Of a DNA stretch of 19,810 nucleotides, positions 14,005 through 19,810 are shown in pieces (positions within the stretch are counted from its first letter, which is position 1; every line of letters starts with the position of its first letter). A program made the position numbers and the translations under genes. A model generated the notes under the pieces. The model made no database searches. It saw only the letters and a list, made by a program, of their open reading frames with translations, and had not been told where the DNA came from. Source of the stretch: Yinghuangia elevatio (GTDB taxonomy: Bacteria > Actinomycetota > Actinomycetes > Streptomycetales > Streptomycetaceae); NCBI RefSeq assembly GCF_040649515.1, contig NZ_JBEZFP010000164.1, positions 1-19,810 on the forward strand, written 5' to 3'.

Positions 14005-14050
14005 TTGACGTCAGGCTGTCTTGACGACGAGTCGGCCGCGGTGGCACGGT
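14005..14050 (+). promoter_or_regulatory. possible promoter of the small HTH gene
   Basis: TTGACG occurs twice, at 14005-14010 and 14021-14026, 16 bp apart. The second is followed after 18 nt by CACGGT (14045-14050), a poor -10 that ends 6 nt before the ATG. The repeated TTGACG could be tandem -35 boxes or an activator site. Confidence 0.35.
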
Positions 14051-14056
14051 GGCCTC

Positions 14057-14479
14057 ATGGCCACACCCGACGAGCTCGAACTTCACTACACGCTGCTGTC
14101 CGCCGCGGCGCGCCTGGACGCGCTTCGTACGCAGGAAGCACTCGCGTCGTCGTTCGGTATGCCGGACGCGGAGGCACCGGACGACGTGAGCGGCGCCCGC
14201 CCCCTCACCCGCGAAGAAGCCCTGGAACTCCTGGCCTTGGGCGAAGTGCTCGCTCGCAAGGCCGCATACGGCCGACAGCTCTCGGTACGCTCCGCCCGGC
14301 GCGCGGGCGCGTCCTGGACCCAGATCGGCGCGGCCGTCGGCACTAGCAAGCAGGCCGCGTGGGAAGCCCACAACCGCTGGATCGACGAACAGGCCAAGCG
14401 GGACCGGGACCCAGGGCACTGGGGCATGGACGCCGACGAGGTCGACGCGGCCCGCTCCCTGGCCGGCGAACCGGACTGA
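14057..14479 (+). CDS. small HTH DNA-binding protein of unknown role
   Basis: 140 aa. A helical N-terminal half is followed by LARKAAYGRQLSVRSAR (65-81) and a helix-turn-helix, GASWTQIGAAVGTSKQAAWEA (84-104), then NRWIDEQ. This resembles a family of short HTH proteins widespread in Streptomyces, often with the same 'SW.IG.ALGTSKQAAWEAH.RWID' core; no target is known to me. There is no Shine-Dalgarno sequence before the ATG at 14057; transcription may start at or near it. It is divergent from the metallo-beta-lactamase-fold gene (159 bp between) and convergent with the WxL operon end (30 bp between). Confidence 0.85.
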   Translation: MATPDELELHYTLLSAAARLDALRTQEALASSFGMPDAEAPDDVSGARPLTREEALELLALGEVLARKAAYGRQLSVRSARRAGASWTQIGAAVGTSKQAAWEAHNRWIDEQAKRDRDPGHWGMDADEVDAARSLAGEPD

Positions 14480-14505
14480 CGGGTCTCACCGGCGAGGCAG
14501 TCCGG
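14471..14505. terminator. hairpin between convergent genes
   Basis: CCGGACTG (14471-14478) pairs with CAGTCCGG (14498-14505) with a 19-nt loop. It overlaps the stop codon of the small HTH gene and lies just beyond the end of the WxL operon on the other strand. Could act on both. Confidence 0.4.
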
Positions 14506-14509
14506 GTCG

Positions 14510-15544
14510 TCAGCTGCCGGCACGGTGCTTCACGCGACGTACGCGGCGGAACAGGGGCGCGAGCAGCCAGGCGAGCAGGAGCACGCCGACCGCGGCCAGG
14601 CCCCACGGGGTGGTCGTGGTGCGCAGCTCGAAGACCGCCGCCGGGGCACCTGGATCCGTTGTGAGGCCCGCGAGTTGCCCCCGCACGTGGTACGTCCCGT
14701 ACGCGGGCCCGCCGAGGGTGACGTCGATGTGGAACGTACGCTGCTCCCCCGGCGCGAGTGTGCCGACGTCCGGGGTTGCGACGAGGGTCGTGGGCGGGTC
14801 GTCCCGACCGACCACGACGGAGAGCGGCGGGGCGGCGGCCGGCCAGGGGCCGGGGTTGCGCAGGGTGAGCACGAGCGTCCGGCGCGCGGAACCGCCGAAC
14901 CACGCCGACCAGCTTGCGTGCCAAGGACGTTCGTCGACGAGCCGGGCGTCGGCGATCTCGACGGCGGCGGGCGCGGGCGCGGCGGTCGGCGCCTGTGGCA
15001 GGTCGGGCAGTCCGCTGGGCGCGAAGGGCTGCGTCACGCGGCCCGTCGTCGCGGCGTCCGAAGCCTGCACCACGCACGGGCACGCGACCGGTGGCGCGGC
15101 GACGGCGAGGACGACGGCCGCTGGGGCGGGGCCGCGGACATAACTCGAGACGGCCGTGGCGTTGGCGCAGTCGGCGGAGCCGCGCGTCGCCGCGTTGCCG
15201 CACAGCCGGACCGTGATCGTGCCGGGCGTCCAGTCGGTGAGCCACACCGTGAGGCGCGTACCGACCGGCGCGGTGTCCCGGTCGAGCACCATGCGCCCGA
15301 CGGGCTTCACGGGTACGGGAGTTGGCGGCGCGGTCGCAACGGATACCGCGGCGTCCTCCGGTCCCGGCGCCGTGCGGTCGCTGTTCCACCGCAATGCCGC
15401 GACGGCCGCGCAGACGACGGCGGTCACGAGCAGTGCGGTGATCAGTCGGCGCGGGGGTCCGGAGACAGCCGGCGGGCGCGGGCGAGGCCCGGGGCCACGC
15501 AGCGGGCGGAGGCGACGGCGACGAGTCGGCGCGGCGGAGGTCAT
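14510..15544 (-). CDS. membrane protein with extracellular beta-domain, third gene of the WxL operon
   Basis: 344 aa. An Arg/Pro-rich cytoplasmic N-terminus precedes TM1 (about 34-51, LITALLVTAVVCAAVAAL), then an extracellular region, TM2 (about 313-331) and a basic tail. The extracellular part has DRDTAPVGTRLTVWLTDWTPGTITVRLCGN (as separate strands; Cys115, Cys126) and PVACPCVV (Cys154, Cys156), probably disulfide-bonded. A second Ig-like region follows (LVLTLRNPGPWPAAAPPL, GTLAPGEQRTFHIDV). I do not recognise a named family; the second region resembles the bacterial Ig-like domains found with DUF916 proteins. ATG at 15544 is 11 nt after the preceding stop, with no clear ribosome-binding site, so translation is probably coupled. 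As third gene it should be a structural partner of the WxL and DUF916-like proteins at the cell surface. Confidence 0.8.
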   Translation of the reverse strand: MTSAAPTRRRRLRPLRGPGPRPRPPAVSGPPRRLITALLVTAVVCAAVAALRWNSDRTAPGPEDAAVSVATAPPTPVPVKPVGRMVLDRDTAPVGTRLTVWLTDWTPGTITVRLCGNAATRGSADCANATAVSSYVRGPAPAAVVLAVAAPPVACPCVVQASDAATTGRVTQPFAPSGLPDLPQAPTAAPAPAAVEIADARLVDERPWHASWSAWFGGSARRTLVLTLRNPGPWPAAAPPLSVVVGRDDPPTTLVATPDVGTLAPGEQRTFHIDVTLGGPAYGTYHVRGQLAGLTTDPGAPAAVFELRTTTTPWGLAAVGVLLLAWLLAPLFRRVRRVKHRAGS

Positions 15545-15555
15545 CTTCGGGGCCG

Positions 15556-16719
15556 TCAGGAAGTCCGCTCGGCGGTGCCGACGGCCGCGGCGGACTCTCC
15601 GGCGGCCGCCGCCGGGGTGCCGCGCCGCCGCAGACGCAGCGCGACCGTCCCGAGCACAGCCAATGCGAAGAGCGACGCGAGCGGTATCCAGGGCACGGCC
15701 CACGCAGTCGTCGTACGCGTCGTGCTCACCGGCGCGACGGCGGCGCCCTGCGGGGCCGGACCGGTCCGGACGGTGACGGACGCGGTGAGCCGCCCGGCGG
15801 GGAACACGCCGTCGAAGTGCACGGTGCGGGTGAGTTCCGCACCGGGCAGCAGTTCGGCGACCGAGTCCCCGCGCGGGCCGCCGAGCGTCCAGCCCAAGGG
15901 GCCGTCGACCTTGACGTCCGCGGCGGCCGACACGCGGGTGTTGCCGGTGTTGCGCACGCGGTAGGTGACCGTTGCGCGCGAGCCGGGGAACGGGTTTCCC
16001 GGGGTGTCGTAGGAGAGTTGCACGTCCTGGATCTGCAAGGCGGGCCGCAGCGGTCCGGCGACGCGGAAGTACGCCCGCGCCGCGATCCGCCTGTCGACCT
16101 GCACGAGGCGGCCCGACGCATCGGCCTGCACCGTGGCCACGGACGCGATGACGCCCGCCGCGTGGTCGCCGGGTTCGGCGTCGGCGGGCACCGCGATGGT
16201 CACCGGCACGTCGACGCCCGCGCCCGGGGCGACGGTGACGCTGGTCTGCCCGGGCGTGATCCAGGTGCCGGCGTCGGAGGGGCCGCGTTCGGCGGGCAGC
16301 AGGCTGAAGGAGCCGTCGTTCGTGGTGAAGGCGTCGGTGCCGTAGACCGTGAACGTCATCGGCTGGTCGGAGTAGTTGGTGATGCGTACGCCGTCGTCGA
16401 GCTTCTGCCCGGGCACGAGGTCGTGCACCAGGTAGGTCCGGCCCGGGAGGCCGGCCTGGCCGACGGGTTGTACGGCCCAGCGGAAGGAGTTGTCCGCGGA
16501 ACCGGGCGATGCGGCAGGCGGCGCGGCGGGCGACACGGCGGGCGACACGGGTGGCTGCGCGGGTGGCTGCGCGGACGGCGCGACAGGAGGAGCCGGCGAC
16601 GGTGTGGCGGCGTGCGCCGTGCCGCCGACGGGCAGGAGCAGCACGCCCACGGCGAGCGCGGTGGCGGCGACGCGGCGCCGGGCCCGGTGGCCCGGCGGTG
16701 CCGGAACGCGGTTGGACAT
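15556..16719 (-). CDS. WxL-interacting, DUF916-type cell-surface protein
   Basis: 387 aa. Signal peptide 1-37 (cleavage after AHA), then a Pro/Ala/Ser-rich stalk (38-73). Residues about 78-225 resemble the DUF916/WxL-interacting peptidoglycan-binding domain: FRWAVQP, RTYLVHDLVPGQKLDDGVRITNYS in successive strands, TFTVYGTDAFTTNDGSF, VPADAEPGDHAAGVIASV. A second Ig-like domain (about 226-320) precedes a C-terminal TM (341-363) and a short basic tail. In Gram-positives with WxL loci, this protein type anchors to peptidoglycan and membrane and binds the WxL protein. ATG at 16719 has AGGAG 4 nt upstream. It is the second gene of the predicted iron-box operon, 128 nt after the WxL gene with a hairpin between. 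The stalk is coded by 12-bp duplications. Confidence 0.82.
   Translation of the reverse strand: MSNRVPAPPGHRARRRVAATALAVGVLLLPVGGTAHAATPSPAPPVAPSAQPPAQPPVSPAVSPAAPPAASPGSADNSFRWAVQPVGQAGLPGRTYLVHDLVPGQKLDDGVRITNYSDQPMTFTVYGTDAFTTNDGSFSLLPAERGPSDAGTWITPGQTSVTVAPGAGVDVPVTIAVPADAEPGDHAAGVIASVATVQADASGRLVQVDRRIAARAYFRVAGPLRPALQIQDVQLSYDTPGNPFPGSRATVTYRVRNTGNTRVSAAADVKVDGPLGWTLGGPRGDSVAELLPGAELTRTVHFDGVFPAGRLTASVTVRTGPAPQGAAVAPVSTTRTTTAWAVPWIPLASLFALAVLGTVALRLRRRGTPAAAAGESAAAVGTAERTS
16526..16573. repeat. two pairs of 12-bp tandem duplications in the stalk coding region
   Basis: GCGGGCGACACG at 16526-16537 and 16538-16549; GGTGGCTGCGCG at 16550-16561 and 16562-16573. Both units are multiples of 3, so copy number changes would lengthen or shorten the Pro-rich stalk without breaking the frame. 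Confidence 0.85.
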
Positions 16720-16752
16720 GGTGCTCCTGTGAATGCGTGCTGTGGGGTCGGA

Positions 16753-16794
16753 GTACGGCGGGCCGGGCGTGGCAGGAGCCTCGGCCCGCCGTAC
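16753..16794 (-). promoter_or_regulatory. intercistronic hairpin between WxL gene and DUF916-like gene
   Basis: Perfect 13-bp inverted repeat GTACGGCGGGCCG / CGGCCCGCCGTAC (16753-16765 and 16782-16794) with a 16-nt loop, 53 nt after the WxL stop and 33 nt before the next start. It may be an attenuator or terminator that leaves the WxL protein in excess over its partner, or an mRNA-stabilising element. Confidence 0.6.
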
Positions 16795-16847
16795 CGTCCT
16801 GGTTCGCCGCCCGGACGGCATCGGCCGGGCGACGGCGGGGTTTCCGA

Positions 16848-17924
16848 TCAGGCGAGGGTCAGGGTCAGGGTCGAGGTGTAGGTGCCGGCGGGGGTGTCCG
16901 CGGGCACGCCGAGGTCGAGTGCGCCGCCGCAGGTGAACACACCCGACGAGGCGCCCGCGGCGGACGAGCACAGCGTCTTGGCGGTGCCGAGCCCGGTGCC
17001 CGGGGTGACCTCGGGGCCGGGTGTGACGACCGGGGCGACGGTGGTGCTGTTGTCCGGGGACACCGCCGCGGCGGGCCGCCAACCGAGGTTCGCCGCGGGG
17101 ATGGTGCCCTGCGGTTCGCCGGTGAAGTCGGTGACCTGGCCGGTGAGCGTCCAACCCGCGCCGGTGCCGCGCAGGTCGGACACGGTGGCGGCGTTGAGCG
17201 ACCCGGTGGAGGTCAGGTTGCTCGCGGCGCCGGACAACGAGGCGTCGGACAGCCGGATGACGTCGCCGGGGACGGACAGGGTCAGCGGCCCGCCGTTGAC
17301 GGCGACGACGACCTGCTGGTCGGCGGTGCCGCCGCCCGGCTCACCGGGACCACCGGGGCCGGGGCCCTGGTCGTCGACGAAGGTGACCGGGATCTGGACG
17401 TCGTCCTGCCGGTCGGCCGAGGAGGTGTGGTCGGCGCGGGTGGAGACCACACACTGCACGCCGGTCGCGGTGCAGTCGGTGAACTCGTCCTTCGCCGTGA
17501 GGGTGAGCTGGTACTCGAATGCGCCCGAGCCCTTGTTGAAGGGCTTGGCGAGGCCGACCCCGTACGCCGGGACGTGGTCGCCGACCCACAGCGAACTCCC
17601 CGAGCCACCGCTCATGTCGACGCCGCCGACGCACGGCGACGCGACCTGGCCAGGGCCCTGGTAAACGCAGAGGCCGACGTAGATGCCGTCGTAGCCGGTC
17701 GGCCGGGTGCGGTTGAACCCGGTCCCGGAGACGGTCACGGTCTGGCCGTCGGGGTCGATGGTCGTGTCGGAGACCGTGAGGGTCTGGCCCGCCGGCCCGG
17801 GCTGCGTCCCGGGGTCGGCGTGTGCGGGTGCGGTGGGCAGGACGAGGGCTGCCGCTATGCCCGCGGCTGCGACGGCCCACGCCCGGCGGCGGCGCCGCGA
17901 AGCCGAGGGCTGATCAGTACTCAT
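16848..17924 (-). CDS. secreted WxL-domain-type surface protein, predicted iron-regulated
   Basis: 358 aa. Signal peptide 1-36 (RRRRR, hydrophobic core, cleavage after AHA). Residues 45-185 form a beta-rich domain (TVTVSGTGFN, GIYVGLCVYQG, VVSTRADHT, DRQDDVQIPVTF) with Cys86, Cys98, Cys151 and Cys158; I recall this domain next to heme-uptake genes in other actinomycetes. A Gly/Pro linker (186-200) leads to a C-terminal WxL-like domain: GWTLTGQV (257-264), AANLGWRP (277-284), a Cys319/Cys332 pair, and the final YTSTLTLTLA. The last lacks the Trp of the classical YxxxLTWxL motif. Secreted and expected to bind peptidoglycan non-covalently. ATG at 17924 has GGGAG 11 nt upstream. First gene after the iron box at 18055-18073, 130 nt away. 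The heme or iron role is inferred from context. Confidence 0.82.
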   Translation of the reverse strand: MSTDQPSASRRRRRAWAVAAAGIAAALVLPTAPAHADPGTQPGPAGQTLTVSDTTIDPDGQTVTVSGTGFNRTRPTGYDGIYVGLCVYQGPGQVASPCVGGVDMSGGSGSSLWVGDHVPAYGVGLAKPFNKGSGAFEYQLTLTAKDEFTDCTATGVQCVVSTRADHTSSADRQDDVQIPVTFVDDQGPGPGGPGEPGGGTADQQVVVAVNGGPLTLSVPGDVIRLSDASLSGAASNLTSTGSLNAATVSDLRGTGAGWTLTGQVTDFTGEPQGTIPAANLGWRPAAAVSPDNSTTVAPVVTPGPEVTPGTGLGTAKTLCSSAAGASSGVFTCGGALDLGVPADTPAGTYTSTLTLTLA

Positions 17925-18054
17925 GTCGGTGAAGACTCCCGGGGGTTCGGCATCCGGCGGCGTGAAGCGCCGGAGCTGGAAAGGAATGTGACGCCTCGTC
18001 GACGACGCCCGCAGGCGGACGGGCGGCACCCCGCCACCCTCGCCTTCATCGAAC

Positions 18055-18069
18055 TTAGGTAAGGCTAAC

Positions 18070-18073
<4 letters not shown>
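18055..18073. promoter_or_regulatory. iron box (DmdR/IdeR/DtxR-type operator)
   Basis: TTAGGTAAGGCTAACCTAA differs at one of 19 positions from the consensus TTAGGTTAGGCTAACCTAA bound by iron-loaded DmdR/IdeR repressors. It lies 131 nt before the WxL gene and covers the TAG stop codon of hmuV (18072-18070). On the minus strand TAAGTT at its downstream edge (18059-18054) may be the -10 box. Expected effect: repression of the WxL operon when iron is plentiful. Confidence 0.92.
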
Positions 18074-19031
<958 letters not shown>

Positions 19032-19035
<4 letters not shown>

Positions 19036-19810
19036 CCCCAGCCTCCCGCCCGCAGCCGTGCCCTGCGCAGCAGGACGAAGAAGACCGGGCCGCCGACGAG
19101 CGAGGTCAGTGCGCCGATGGGGAGTTCGCGCGGTTCGACCAGCGTGCGCGACGCGAGGTCGCCGAGCAGCAGGACCAGTGCGCCGCCGAGCATGCTGCCG
19201 GGGAGCACCAGCTTGTGGCTCGGCCCGGTGACCATGCGGACCGCGTGCGGCACCACGAGGCCGACGAAGCCGATGACCCCGGAGAACGCGACCGCCGCCG
19301 AGGTCAGCAGAGCCACCAGCAAAATCACCACGGCGCGCAGGCGCTCGACGTCCACGCCCAGGTGCCGGGCGGGCTTCTCGCCGAGCGAGAGCAGGTCGAG
19401 GCGCCGGGCGTACATCGGCGCCGCGGCCAGCCCGACGGCCGCGCACGGCAGGATCGCCGAAACCTTCTCCCAGGTGGCCCCGTTGACGCTGCCCAGCTGC
19501 CAGAACGCGATGTCCTGGATCTGGTCGTTGGTGGAGTACGACGTCAGGATGCCGATCGCGGCGACGGTGACGGCGGTGAGCGCCACGCCGGTGAGGATGA
19601 GGGTGACGACTTCGGTGCGGCCGCCGGACCGGGAGAAGACGTACACCAGCGCGGTGGTCGCGAGGCCGAACACGAACGCGGCGGCGGGCTGGGTCCAGGC
19701 GCCGAGCGTGGTCGCCCCGGTGAAGATCACCAGCACCGCGCCGACGGTCGCGCCCGCGGACACCCCGACGACGCCGGGTTCGGCCAGCGGATTGCCGAAC
19801 ACGCCCTGCA
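19032..19810 (-). CDS. hmuU: heme ABC transporter permease, FecCD family (N-terminus outside window)
   Basis: Integral membrane permease for heme import, missing its first part. About 259 residues are visible, starting in QGVFGNPLAEPGVVGVSAGA, the conserved segment normally about 80-100 residues from the N-terminus. Several hydrophobic helices follow, then GEKPARHLGVDVERLR (the ATPase-coupling region of FecCD/BtuC permeases) and FSGVIGFVGLVVPHAVRM, a family signature. The NPLAEPG wording is typical of HmuU/BhuU heme permeases. Its TGA overlaps the hmuV start by 4 bp. The heme-binding lipoprotein gene hmuT is expected upstream, beyond 19810. Confidence 0.92.

Noticed and set aside
16848..17924. 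HtaA heme-binding domain in the WxL protein
   Set aside because: The position beside hmuUV suggests it, but I cannot find the characteristic HtaA sequence. The N-terminal domain is only reminiscent of proteins found in such loci.

Overview
The window is a very GC-rich (about 70% or more by eye) bacterial chromosome segment. GTG starts, G+C-saturated third codon positions, long shadow ORFs and a DmdR/IdeR-type iron box fit an actinomycete, most likely of the Streptomyces/Kitasatospora/Embleya kind. The species cannot be told from the sequence. I see no tRNA, rRNA, CRISPR array, transposase or phage gene.

Layout. (1) 1-1138, plus strand: the 3' part of a KDPG aldolase gene, then a MerR/TipA-like and methyltransferase fusion that seems to have lost internal blocks in frame. 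(2) 1169-3361, minus: a large LuxR-type regulator without an ATPase domain. (3) 3638-6685: a secreted polyester hydrolase (TfCut2/LCC/PETase family) with a perfect terminator and a structured leader; a TetR regulator; and a divergent dienelactone-hydrolase-like gene. The TetR/hydrolase intergenic region carries two matching imperfect palindromes. (4) 6703-9671: the most unusual part. A 539-aa protein joins a complete family-1 uracil-DNA-glycosylase fold (with an altered catalytic motif) to an R-S-E ADP-ribosyltransferase domain. A macrodomain gene is divergent from it across a 309-bp region with two related palindromes, and a small single-pass membrane protein gene lies downstream. The layout suggests an ADP-ribosylation effector with its reversal partner, a candidate conflict or DNA-damage system. 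(5) 9691-14479: a GH20 hexosaminidase, a PLP-dependent decarboxylase, an RNase Z-like metallo-beta-lactamase-fold enzyme and a small HTH protein, apparently ordinary chromosomal genes. (6) 14510-19810, minus: heme ABC transporter genes hmuU (partial) and hmuV, then a near-perfect iron box overlapping the hmuV stop codon, then a three-gene surface operon (WxL-domain protein, DUF916-type WxL partner, two-TM secreted-domain protein).

How the genes work together. In region 6 iron starvation should release DmdR/IdeR from the box and induce the WxL operon, linking this surface apparatus to heme or iron capture feeding HmuUV. In region 4 the macrodomain could remove the ADP-ribose added by the transferase domain, with shared palindromes controlling both genes. 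In region 3 the TetR protein probably controls itself and the divergent hydrolase. A role for the neighbouring polyester hydrolase in the same pathway is only suggested by proximity.

Limits: function calls rest on motifs and remembered family sequences, with no database search. Promoters and operators are read by eye.
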